From: Bathynomus jamesi
Lineage: Eukaryota; Arthropoda; Malacostraca; Isopoda; Cirolanidae
Reading direction: 5' to 3'
Length of the DNA: 64,000 bases
NCBI GenBank assembly: GCA_023014485.1
Contig: JAJOZX010001574.1
Location: 795,125-859,124, forward strand
The notes under the pieces were generated by a model. It was not told the DNA's origin. It searched no databases and saw only the letters and a list, made by a program, of their open reading frames with translations. The first letter of the stretch is position 1. Every line of letters begins with the position of its first letter. The position numbers were made by a program, and so were the translations under genes. Positions 44,473-54,315 of this stretch are shown piece after piece.

Positions 44473-46977
44473 ATCATATGTTTACTGTGCTAAATACAGT
44501 GGCTAAAAAAATTTGGTTGCCGACGGTTGTGCAGCGTGTACGTAAATTGGCCACAGACGGCAGGCTCGAATTTGACTGTGATATGGGGCCTGAGGAGTTG
44601 AGAAGGGTAGAGCGGAAAGTGGATGTGCGTATAGTTGTATTTGGGTTGGATGATCGTCGTAGGACTGTGTATGTTTTGAAAAGCAGTGTGAGAGAACGTA
44701 CAAAGCCTCTTTTAGGATTGTCAGGACAACGTATCTCCCCATCCGTAATATAAGGGTTCTTTACGCGAGTTATGATAAAAGTCCAAAATGTGGTAAGCAT
44801 CACGATTTGTGTAAAGGCTGTTTCAAGTTTACGAATGATCTGTTTAAACATTGTAAGGATTGCCACATGGTATGCGAGCACTGTAAGAGCTCCAAATGTG
44901 AAAGTCAAGTAGATGAAGCTGAGGAGAGGGGCTGTAATGTATGTAGACGCACGTTTTTCAATAATAACTGTTTTGAATTCCATAAATCAAATGGGACGTG
45001 TAGGAAAATGAGAATTTGCGAGTGCGGTTTCATACATTGAATGATAGCGGCGAGTTCGGGCATAGACGTGGTGAAATTTGTTGTACTACATGTTATGAGA
45101 AATATAAGGCAAATGGTATAAAGCATGTTTACTATATGAAAGATGCTAACCCTAAATATAAACCTTGTATAACTAATACTACGACATAGAGACTTACACA
45201 AATCCTGAAACAAAAGAGATTATCCCACATTTACTTGTAAGCTAGACTATCTGTGACGAGTGCATGAACGTCGAGTATGATGAATGTCGCAAATATGGTA
45301 AACGAACAAACATTTTTAAGGTGTCTGCAAGAGATTCCCCTGTGAAGTTCTTTGTGGACTATATTGTCAAGTTAGCGGACCAGTTCAAAAACATGACTGT
45401 GTATATTCTTGCCCACAACGCCGTAAAATTTGATACACAATTCCTTTATAAGGAGATTCTTGAACACGAGTCCTCTGAGATATTTACAGGTGATCCCTTG
45501 AAAAGAGGAAACAAGCTTATACAGATGCAAATGAGAGGTAATGTTCAGTTTAAAGACACTTTCTTATTCACGCCTTGTAAATTAGCTAAGCTACCCAAGG
45601 TACAGTAGCTATGACAACATGAGTGATAGTGATAGAGAGCGTGAAGACTTTGATCGCTACTGCAACAGTTTTAATGAAGATAATCCTTACAGTATAGCGG
45701 TTGAATGTGAGCGTTATTGCGTGAATGACATACTCGTACCTAGAGTATGCTTTCAAGCCTTAAGAAGGATGTACATAGTCCGATTCAACTGTGACTTGCT
45801 ACAAGCCGCAACCACGATCGCTTCATTGTGTTTTACTGTATTTAAGAATAACTTCATGTCTAAAGACACGCTAGCCGTCATTCTCCGAAACGCCCCGCGC
45901 AGTTTTGAGTATAAGGCTATTTACTGGCTCACACACACACAACAGCAGACAGGTGCATACATAAAATATGCTCGCAACACGGGGAAAGTAGCAAGTAAGA
46001 TCAGTGGCCGTGTTTTTTAGGTAGTCTAAGCGAAGACCCCGCCACTGGTGAGAAGACGGTGTACTCCTTTAACGGATGCTGGTGGCATGGATGCCCACCT
46101 CCTGAGTGTGGTATCATAGGAAATATTCATGGCAGATCTCCTGCCGACAGTCTCGCATGGACCCGTGACCAACTTATAAGCTCCCAGTTCACTCACAAGG
46201 TTTTGTGGGAACACGATTATGATGCCTGGTTGGAAGTCGATGAGCAGTATCGCGAAGAAATAAGGGCTATCAAACGTACAATGGTGCTTGACCTCCTCAA
46301 ATGTGGCGATAGTTTGTTTGGAGGAGGCACAAACCCCTTCAAACTATACCTTCCTCCTCCGGAAGGGGTGAAGATTCATTACTACGATTTCTGCTCATTA
46401 TATCCCTACGTGATGAAGAACAATCCGTACCCAGTAGGGGCACCTGAAAAACTCGTGGGCCCCACCCTGTCTGTCATCGAAGAGTTCTTAGCTAATTTGA
46501 ACCAGAACTACTTTGGTATTTGTTTTGTAGATGTGCTTCCCCCTCGCGACTTATGGATGCCTGTTGTTATGGATCACAAACTCATGTTCCCTCTGTGTGT
46601 GAAGTGTGCAGAGGAGAACAATGGGGACTGTAATCACACACTCAACCAGAGGAAGATCAGAGCCGTATATACAAGTCCAGAGCTGTCCCTAGCCATTCGT
46701 CACGGGTACAGAATACTGAAGATATATGCAGGGCCGGCGAGAGCTGCCACGGGCCCCGGGGAACGATTGCTATATGGGCCCCCCTGTTTACTCAGTATTT
46801 TATTATGAATTTTTTTTGTGTACATAACAAGCAAACTGATTATATGTCCAAGTCACTATTCAAAACATACAGTATAATAATCTCTATAAAATGTATGTTC
46901 ATTAATTATATTTCCTCTCTGTCATTTAGTCAATTGCTTTATTAATATTTTTAGATTTTATCCCCCCTCTTCCGGGC

Positions 46978-47140
46978 GAAGATCCGACAAAACCCCCACA
47001 CAAAAAAAAACCCACCGACAAAACCCCCGGCGACAAAACACCCACAACAAAACACCCACACGAAAAAAAAACCACCGACAAAACCCCCGGCGACAAAACA
47101 CCCACCGAAAAAAACCCAGCGACAAAACCACCAAAGTAAC
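46978..47140. repeat. 60-bp minisatellite
   Basis: The unit with ccaccgacaaaacccccggc occurs at 47012 and again at 47072, exactly 60 bases apart, with partial units on both sides. Open frames here (Gly/Phe/Val-rich on the minus strand) are repeat artefacts. Confidence 0.85.
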
Positions 47141-47297
47141 CAAAAGCGAAAAAAAAACCAAAAAATAAAATCATTCTTTAAAAAACTTAACTAATGAAAT
47201 TACGAGATTTTAATTAAAAAAAAAACATTAAGAAAACGATTTAATTTTATAAATTTTTTTTTATTGAAACATGGTTTAAACATTCTTATGACTTTTG

Positions 47298-47858
47298 TTA
47301 TAACATAAAATTATTAAAACAACCTTTAATTGTTGAAACATGGTTTAACATTCTTATGTTTTTGCCCACTCCATGAAGGAATTCTTCAATGTTCTTTTTC
47401 CCACCTCTAAAATCAATGCAGAGATTTTGCAAGCGCGATTGCAATTTCACGGTTTCCCGTTTAACCTTCTTACGAAGAGGCTCTCCTATGGCATCCTTTT
47501 GCAAATGGGTTTCAACGATTAGTGCATCTTTGCGCAAAGCTTCGATTGCAGCCCAAATTGTGGGGTGACTATAACCCACAAGGTTTTTGAAACCATTATT
47601 CCAACTTTCGCATTGGTTATTTGTACGATCTTCACCTCTAATTGTTGCTTCATATACATTCCATTTCTCTGGAGGAAATAAAGGTGAGATTTGTCGTACA
47701 CGACGTTTAGTACCCATCACGTACGTCGCGTCGAAGTATTCCAGAAGTGGTTCAAGATGGTTTGGGCAATTCCTTTTAAGAAATTTCATGCCATCTACAA
47801 CTTTATCAGTAGGAAGAAATGCAAGTCCGTCAATCATACCACAAAAATCATACCACAT
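47298..47858 (-). pseudogene. MULE transposase C-terminal fragment
   Basis: The 186-codon frame reads FCGMIDGLAFLPTDKVVDG and then EPLLEYFDATYV. The later stretch RTNNQCESWNNGFKNLVGYSHPTIW is characteristic of MULE transposases in animals (often FLYWCH-associated), after the DDE core. A helical Lys/Arg-rich tail with RLQNLCIDF follows. The catalytic residues and zinc finger would be upstream but are missing. The minus-strand N-terminal side ends at the insertion edge, so this is a truncated copy carried in the insert. Confidence 0.8.
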
Positions 47859-48480
47859 TCCTTTCCGGGCACCGTAGAGGTCCGGGCCCCGGGGATTTAA
47901 CCCGGCTTCTCTACCTTTCGGCAGCCATGAATATATGAGGTGTGGAGGTTTCAGAAGCTCCCCAACCTTTTCACATCATATATAAATACTTTTTTGAAGG
48001 ATAAAATAGAAGCATCAGGATACCCGCGAGGGGTTGAGACCGAAAATAAAAAACTGCATATATTCAACGCTGCTGTGATCGTGAAGGGATACAACTTGAA
48101 GGGGGTCAAATTGTGAGGAACCCTGGCAAGCGCTTTAGTGCAAACTTATGCCTAAAGAGTCTTTGGGGAAAATTTTCCAAAAATACAGACAAGGGGAACG
48201 TCCATCTAGCTCAAACTTATAACGAAGTGTGGGATTACGCCAACACCATCGATAAAGAGGTCATGGAAATCGTGAATGTGGGTAATACGTACATAATTAA
48301 ATACAACAAAACCAAATTGGCTACAGATGCAGCACGTGTCACAAACATACCTGTAGCCAGTTTCACAACAGCATACGCCCGCATCAAGCTTTGGAGTCTG
48401 CTTCATTCTCTTGGACGGAGGGTTCTATACGCAGATACAGATAGTGTGATATTAATAGTACTACTACCGCAAAATGTTAG

Positions 48481-48593
48481 AGTGCAATTCCAATGCAACA
48501 TTGGAACATTGCATGCAACATGCTGAGAGTGTTTTTAACGCTCCCCCCTCCACCCTCTTCAGGCCCCCTTCAACCCCCCCAAATTTATATACA
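48481..48593. other. Junction between Polinton and mariner fragment
   Basis: C-rich sequence with a ctccccc-type run and a short gcaacattgg/ttgcatgcaac motif. No gene. Confidence 0.5.
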
Positions 48594-48793
48594 GGGTTTT
48601 TCTTAACATGTAGGACGCAATTTCAGGATGGATTCAGGACCTGAAAACAATAAAAAAAGTTTATATAAACATATGCCCGAAATCGCTTTGTTTCCAAGTT
48701 ACAGCCCGTTTTGTGTACCAGCAATTCTTTCCGCAAACTGTTTACAAACACTGCTTGCCGACAATGTTTGTGAGTGTGTACGAGACAAAACAC
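48594..48793. mobile_element. Solitary end of the DD41D mariner family
   Basis: This 200-base segment, beginning acagggtttttcttaacatg, matches the reverse complement of 51262-51462, the right end of the nearby mariner. No matching opposite end or ORF is attached, so it is an end fragment. Confidence 0.8.
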
Positions 48794-49199
48794 AAAACTT
48801 TACTCATTTGAGCTGGTAATAATAACAACAATAATAATAATAATAATAAAGAGTCAGGAAGGCCAGAAACTGGTATAGCGCTCAACGCACCCCATGTTGT
48901 AAAGGTGGCTACGTCGAGCGTCAACAGATGGCATGGCAGAGCTCAAGCCAACTGCAGCATATGGGAAAATATATTTCTAGGTTAAAATTGTAAGTAATTA
49001 ATATAATTGTGCTTCTTGCTCCTTATGGATCATAAAGGAGAATTTTATGTATGTCTTCGGTGCATGTAAAAGAAAATGGCAAAAGTGTGAAAAAGAACAA
49101 TGATTATAACCATGACTGCGAACATGATTACTCGTATTTCTACCAGTTCGGCTTAGCTAAATATGGGAATCACACGGGCATATTGACCATCACGCTTGA
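48794..49199. other. (AAT)n tract and unassigned sequence
   Basis: A triplet repeat lies at 48820-48848. The remainder shows no gene. Confidence 0.6.
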
Positions 49200-49600
49200 C
49201 ATTGTTCACACGTAATATTCTCAAGGGTTTTATCTCCCATTTCTGAGGTGAAACAATGTAACTGGGCACGAGTGCCCAAACGAAATAAAAGGTTATTCGC
49301 GATAAGCGATGCTCAGGGTATTACACTCGGCCAAAGTTGGGTATTGTGGGTGGTTAACATTCGGGAAGTAAACAGCAATAACTTACTTGTAAAGGGTCCG
49401 AGAGGAATTGCCCGTGCCCGCGAAGGTTGCGGGTCTGTTATCGAAGGTGTTCAACGCGTCGATGTCTCTCATAATGAAAAACTTTCCCCCGCACGAGTTA
49501 CAATGTTGATACAGCGTCAGAGAATTGTCATCAACATCTTCAGTGCCAGCATAGCGCACGGAGGATATCTGCATACACGCATGATTCACTTCAAATTTGT
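49200..49600 (+). pseudogene. Possible LINE endonuclease relic (RTE-like)
   Basis: A 129-codon frame (49248-49637) reads VIEGVQRVDVSHNEKL and then QRQRIVINIFSASIAHGG. This resembles the middle of an RTE-type endonuclease, where a (V)xRxSDRLM-like stretch precedes xINxxSAYAPQ. The match is weak and no catalytic motif is certain. Confidence 0.3.
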
Positions 49601-49853
49601 TAATCACTCATTCTTTTACATATTTATATACTTGTGACTAATAACATTACAGAAACATTATTTACTATTTATGTTATTTAATGTGTTTTTGAGAAATCTT
49701 CTCTAAATTTTTAAAGTTTCTCGAACATTCAAAAATTTTCTTCAAAACAATTGTTAAAGATAAAACTGTCGTTTTACATATATTCGTATATATTTTAACG
49801 TTTTGCCAATATCATTCGAGCATCTTCAAAAAACTTACTAGATAGAGTATATA

Positions 49854-51462
49854 CAGGGTGTTTCATAACATGTAGGAAGCACTTTCAGGATGGATTCAGG
49901 ACCTGAAAACAATGAAAAAAGTTTATATAAACGTATGCCCGACATCGCTTTGTTTCCAAATCACAGCCCGTTATGTGTTCCAGCAAGTGTCCGCCTTACC
50001 TTTAAAGGAAGTGCTCAAAATGATCGCCTTGCGCTTGAATACACGCCTGAACACGCCTCGTCATAGACTGCCAGACGCGTTCAAACATTCCAGGTATTGC
50101 TCGGATTTTCTGGCATCCTTGTTCTACACGTTGGCGAAGCATTTCAACGTTGTCAATGGGTGTCACGTAAACGATGGATTTTCGATGACCCCACAGGTAA
50201 AAATCGAGTGGATTCAGGTCCGGGGAGCGAGCAGGCCACGCAATGGGTCTTCCATAGCCTATCCATTTATCAGGGAAATGGTCATCCAAATAGTCTCTGG
50301 CTACTCGACTAAAATGAGGTGGAGCGCCGTCATGCATAAACCACATACGACGTCGGACACCAAGAGGAACTTCACCTAGTAAATCGCTTAAATCATTCCT
50401 TAAAAAATTGGAATAGGATTCTCCTATTAATTTTCCAGGCAAAACAAAAGGACCGATTAAATTGTCGGCAATAACACCTGCCCACACATTGATACTAAAT
50501 TGGTGTTGGTGCTTTGACTGGATGATGGCATGCGGATTCTCTTCGGCCCAGTGATGAGTGTTGTGAAAATCTATCAAGCCATTTCTTGTGAAGGCAGCCT
50601 CATCAGAAAACAACACGGAGGATAGAAAAAGAGGATCGCGAGCACACTGTTGAAGGAACCAATACAAAAAGCCTCTCGTGGTTGGAAATCAGCTTCAGTA
50701 AGGCCTTGTACTCTCTGAATGTGATAAAATTCTCCACACAGTTGTCTATCTTACACCCTCTGCTGCTGCTATTCTTTGGGTGCTGACACCAGGATGTTCC
50801 TCCACGCGATTCAGGACCCGCTCCTCCAACTCAACAGTTCTGGCGCTGATTGGTCTGCCATCATCTGAAACTCGTTTGTTGAATGATCCTGTATCACCAA
50901 GACGCTCGTCTATTCTCTGAAAGGTCTTCTTATCTGGCAGACGCCGATTCGGAAACCTTTCCGCATACAGACGTCTTGTTGCGGCCGCATTACACTCGGC
51001 AAGTCCATACATGAGATGCATGTCTGCCATTTCTCTGTTTGAATAAGCCCCCATTCTCACTTCAAATGCACACTGTCACTGAATAGCACAAAAACTTTTA
51101 AGGTTTTTTTTTCACTGGACTGCACTTATTCACGGTAAGAAGTTACGAATACGAACAGTGAAACACCGCGATGCACCTCTGACTGACTGATGGCTGTACA
51201 CTCAACGATATTGAAACATGTCATAGTGTACGAAACATTACAATCGGCAAGGCCATACACAAAATAAGTCTCGTTCATACTCACAAGCATTGTTGGCAAG
51301 CAGTGTTTGTAAACAGTGTGCGGAAAGAATTGCTGGAACACAAAACGGGCTGTAACTCGGAAACAAAGCAATTTCGGGCATATGTTTATATAAGCTTTTT
51401 TCATTGTTTTCAGGTCCTGAATCCATACTGAAAGTGCGTCCCACATGTTATGAAACACCCTG
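49854..51462 (-). mobile_element. DD41D mariner with long (about 130-bp) TIRs
   Basis: The left end (49854-49985) and right end (51331-51462) are inverted copies beginning cagggtgtttcataacatg. TA flanks both (49852-49853 and 51463-51464). The TIRs are much longer than the roughly 30 bases of classical mariners. Confidence 0.9.
50002..51060 (-). pseudogene. Mariner transposase, DD41D, frameshifted
   Basis: The N-terminal piece (51060-50746) starts MRMGAYSNREMADMHLMYG, a DUF4817-like domain (YAERFPNRRLPDKKTFQRI). It has a second helix-turn-helix (HPGVSTQRIAAAEGV). A frame break covers 50745-50668. The catalytic piece (50667-50002) has LFSDEAAFTRNG, the second Asp in WFMHDGAPPHFS and the third in SPDLNPLDFYLWG. 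I count 41 residues between the second and third Asp. The C-terminus ends normally. Only one region of damage is obvious, so this is a relatively young copy. It is related to, but clearly distinct from, the transposase at 17039-18121. Confidence 0.88.
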
Positions 51463-51464
51463 TA

Positions 51465-52111
51465 TATATTTTATTATTATTATTATTATTAGTACTATAA
51501 AATTAAACTTTTGTATATGTAGAATTCGATATTACAAATTTTATAGATTTACAAGATTTTCACGAAATTTCAATGTTCTTTCCTTATTATGTGACTCTGG
51601 GCAGACTTATTTGAATTTTATCACTTAAACATATTGAATTTGACTTATTTTTTTTAATTAATTGATAAGAAGTGATTCCGCCATTCTCAAACTGTTAAAA
51701 CCATTTGTTTTATATAATATTGAAAAATTGTTTAAGGTCGTGTTATCTACAGTAGGTTTTTTATAATCTTTTTTCAAATGTTTGTGAATTTTGCTTGGTT
51801 TAAACTTGCGCTGAAGCGCTCTGAGGCGCATTGTGTTTAAGGTGTAACCAATGTAAAAGGTTTAACAACCCTCTTCCGAACATCTAAACTGGTGCATCAC
51901 GTTCGTACTTTCACTCTCAGAACGGGTGACCCTTGGGGTACATTCACCCCACATCATGGGGAAACAAGCTTCTTGGATCTTACCTTTCTTATATATGGAT
52001 GTGTAAAGCGGTAGTTTTGATTTTTTCAAAAAGTGTTTTGAAGAAAATTTGTGAATGTGCGAAAAATTCCTTTAGAAATTTGGCGACCTTATATTTTTTA
52101 TTTATGTTAAT
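51465..52111. other. No supported gene
   Basis: AT-rich, with an ATT run at 51472-51491. A 79-codon frame at 51933-52172 has no domain and overlaps the MITE. Confidence 0.55.
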
Positions 52112-52217
52112 ACAGGGTGTTCAAAAAGAAACGCAACCTAAAATAAAAAAGAAAAAGGTTAGGTTACAATGATATATGCATTCTCCAATGGATTACGTTT
52201 CTTTTTGAACACCCTGT
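52112..52217. mobile_element. 106-bp mariner-type MITE
   Basis: The perfect 22-bp inverted ends acagggtgttcaaaaagaaa(cg) enclose about 60 bases. A TA precedes the left end. The cagggtgttc end resembles mariner-type termini but differs from the element at 49854. Confidence 0.85.
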
Positions 52218-52354
52218 CTTATAACACGAAGTACTTAAATTTCAAGATTTTGGCCCATTGGTCTTGGGATGTGAAACTCAAAATTTTGATGGTTGTTTTT
52301 TTTCGTGAATTTATTGATCGGCTGACTTTTCTGGCTGTTACAAAAATATAAAAT

Positions 52355-52580
52355 TTTATAGAAGCGAGGACAAGAAGGGAAGGAGATTCTAAATCTGTAT
52401 TGGACTATATAATCATTAAGTAGGAAGATGATTCGCATATAAAGGAAGTGTATATAGATGAAAAGAAAATCTGGACCCCTTATAGAGTAACTAATAAATT
52501 TACTCACAGTGACCACTGTGTAATGAGAGGAAAAGGACTAAAGAAATTTAATAGATTAACTCAGGGGCGGGCCTCATAAA
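52355..52580 (+). pseudogene. LINE endonuclease C-terminal relic
   Basis: One frame reads KSVLDYIIIK, a stop, then EDDSHIKEVYIDEKKIWTPY and TNKFTHSDHCVM. The SDH motif and the preceding LDYI are the last conserved blocks of an APE-type endonuclease. The style matches the N-terminal half at 24133-24396, so both may come from one LINE family. Confidence 0.65.
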
Positions 52581-52590
52581 AATTGTGTCA

Positions 52591-52983
52591 TTAAACAAGG
52601 AATGTATAATATATGGGAAAACAAAATTCAAGAAGTAATGGAAGAACGTTTTCTCGTTGCATCATCAGGAACTGGCGGTCTTCTTCATTGTCTATCACCT
52701 TCAAGGCGTCCTTCAAGGCAAAGTCGAAAAGCTCTGAGAGAGTCTCTTGGAACATGCTCTCTTTCACTCTGCAGCTTTGTAGCTGCATCTTGCGGTTTTT
52801 CTTCAACGCAATGAACTCTTCGTACAGCTTTGACAGCTTCGTAACGCAGGAATCGACTCGCTGTGTAGGAATCCTTTCTCTCGGCCATATTTGCAGGGCT
52901 CCTTTGCAGGCCAAGTTGTAGCTCTCTTTCAAGGTCTTGGACTGTTCATGGTGTTGAAACAACCAAACGAAGCACATCACCAC
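52591..52983 (-). pseudogene. N-terminal domain of an unnamed hAT-like transposon family
   Basis: The 130-codon frame reads GALQIWPRERIPTQRVDSCV, then KLSKLYEEFIALKKN, and finally LSELFDFALKDAL followed by NEEDRQFLMMQREN. The spacing and the (L/I)W, LFD(I/F) and ED(K/R)xF blocks parallel residues 65-150 of the gene at 18797-20573. I recall similar N-terminal domains ahead of uncharacterised arthropod transposase-like proteins. The C-terminal nuclease is missing: the frame stops where the LINE relic at 52355-52580 begins, so it was probably truncated by that insertion. Confidence 0.55.
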
Positions 52984-53349
52984 ATGTGGGTAGCCGTGCA
53001 GTTGATAACTCGTTGCTGGGCTTTCCTAGAACCTACGTTTCTGCGAATGAACGCGCACTTCTAGCCATAACTTGAAAAATGAGAGAAAATAATGCATTAC
53101 CCGTTTAGCACCAAAGCACAATTATATAAGTGTTAAAGTAAAAAATTACAAAGTCAAAATAAATAAAGTAAAAAAATTGGTTACAGTGGTTAGTAGTTCA
53201 TGGGTAGGAAGATAGCCAAATTTTTAAAAATATATTTAAGAATAAGTAAATAATAAACTTCAAGCGACATAAGATATATACCTTACAATTTTAATCACTT
53301 AATTTAATAACAACATCCTTACCGGTTATAAATTTGCATATAAAGAACA

Positions 53350-53351
<2 letters not shown>
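52984..53351. other. No supported gene
   Basis: AT-rich sequence upstream (on the minus strand) of the preceding relic. No element end recognised. Confidence 0.5.

Positions 53352-53397
<46 letters not shown>
53352..53397. repeat. (TA)n microsatellite
   Basis: TA tract that directly precedes a tRNA-like sequence. Confidence 0.95.
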
Positions 53398-53399
<2 letters not shown>

Positions 53400-53528
53400 C
53401 CTCGGTGGTGTAGTGGTTAGCGTCGCTGACTACGAATCTATCGGCCCCGGGTTCGAGACCCGAAGGCAGCCGGCGCGCAGCAAAACCCAGCTGTTCATCC
53501 TTCCACACAATAAAGAAAGTGGTTGGTA
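53398..53528 (+). repeat. tRNA-derived SINE head (family D)
   Basis: A box TGGTGTAGTGG and B box GGTTCGAGACC are both good matches to RNA polymerase III promoters, about 35 bases apart. The acceptor-like ends pair only partly (gcct with aggc). A short non-tRNA body follows (cccagctgttcatccttcc). It is therefore a SINE or tRNA pseudogene rather than a working tRNA. Confidence 0.7.
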
Positions 53529-53830
53529 GATAAATGGGTGCCCTAGGTGGCCTAGTGGTTAAAACGCTGGGCTGCTCATGGGGCGTGGTTCGGATTCCAC
53601 GTTAAACTGTAAGTCTAAGGTGGAGTGAAAAGCTTGACCTTCGTCAGAATGAACAATTCGGGCGGTAGCTAACCAAAGGTTATATACACTGAATAAATAT
53701 AATACATATGAATTAATACTTAATATATATGAATTAATAATTATATATATAAATTAATACTTAATATATATGAATTAATAATTATATATATAAATTAATA
53801 ATTAATATATATGAATTAATACTTACATCA
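53529..53830 (+). repeat. tRNA-derived SINE (family E) and AT-rich tail repeats
   Basis: A box TGGCCTAGTGG and a B-box-like ggttcggattcc (one extra base) are followed by a body to about 53700. An array of tatgaattaata-type units follows to about 53830. It is inserted directly after the family D sequence in the same orientation. Confidence 0.65.
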
Positions 53831-54119
53831 GATACTATTCCTAAGCTCTTGAAGTTTGAACAAACTTAAAACCGTTCTCCAACAAGTTTAAACTTGAAAT
53901 GATGCATGAGTAAATGATTTGTCTGATTCACAAACAGCATTATACAAGAAATCGAACAATTGCATCATCCTCTGAAAAGTGGGCGGAGTCAATGTGGCGT
54001 GACTGCCGCGTCCTCTAAAACTGAAGCGGGTAGAAAATGATTAGCTAATTAAGTAATTGAAAATGTGAAAATCATAGCGATCTCTTATTATGTACTGAAT
54101 CGACAGATATTTTGCACAA
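53831..54119. other. No firm feature
   Basis: Possibly degraded 3' sequence of the following minus-strand LINE. No open frame. Confidence 0.4.
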
Positions 54120-54315
54120 AATCACTTCACATCTAAAGGAATAAGAGCAGCCATGTGGAGAGCATTTCCAACTATTTTGAAATTTTAGCCAAAATTTTGG
54201 ACCACCCTAAATTGGACAGTCGAATTGAGGTGCCAAGAGTCGTCCAGAGGAAGAATTGTATCGAGGGTAGTACAGAGAAGGGAAGAAGGAATTCTATGAG
54301 CACGGTAATAACTTT

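Larger units (their letters stand above)
46729..47929. mobile_element. 1.2-kb insertion in polB with target duplication
   Basis: The host sequence gatatatg (46721-46728) recurs as aatatatg (47930-47937), so PolB coding resumes exactly after the insert (KIY then EVW). The insert starts CAGGGCCGGCG and holds a MULE transposase fragment and a 60-bp minisatellite. Its two ends share cgggccccgggga but no clean inverted repeat. An 8-9-bp duplication fits MULE or hAT. Confidence 0.8.
40576..48480. mobile_element. Decayed Maverick/Polinton (virus-like giant transposon)
   Basis: Two divergent gene blocks meet near 43.5 kb. The minus block has a capsid-like protein, a retroviral-type integrase, two small Polinton-associated proteins and a packaging ATPase. 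The plus block is protein-primed DNA polymerase B. This gene set defines Maverick/Polinton elements. The major capsid protein, the protease and both terminal repeats are not seen, and most ORFs are frameshifted. PolB is split by an inserted transposon (46729-47929) and cut after motif C near 48480. The element is an old, dead copy. Confidence 0.88.
44448..48480 (+). pseudogene. Protein-primed DNA polymerase B of Polinton, interrupted
   Basis: Several frames follow each other. 44448-44753 is the N-terminal region. 44807-45040 has a Cys-rich finger (CKGCFKF, CKDCHMVCEHCK, CNVCRRTF). 45264-45608 is the 3'-5' exonuclease with AHNAVKFDTQF, and 45619-46020 is an RNase H-like continuation with CERYCVNDI and TIASLCF. 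46059-46728 has FNGCWWHGC and polymerase motif A, YYDFCSLYPYV. After a 1.2-kb insertion, 47938-48480 has the motif B region (NLCLKSLWGKF) and motif C (YADTDSV). The enzyme would replicate the linear element. At least six frame breaks and the insertion make it a pseudogene, and the C-terminus beyond motif C is lost. Confidence 0.88.

Noticed and set aside
46926..47174. Gly/Val/Phe-rich minus-strand ORFs
   Set aside because: They read through the 60-bp minisatellite in two frames.
53398..53475. tRNA gene
   Set aside because: The A and B boxes are good, but the acceptor and T stems are imperfect and a SINE-like body follows.
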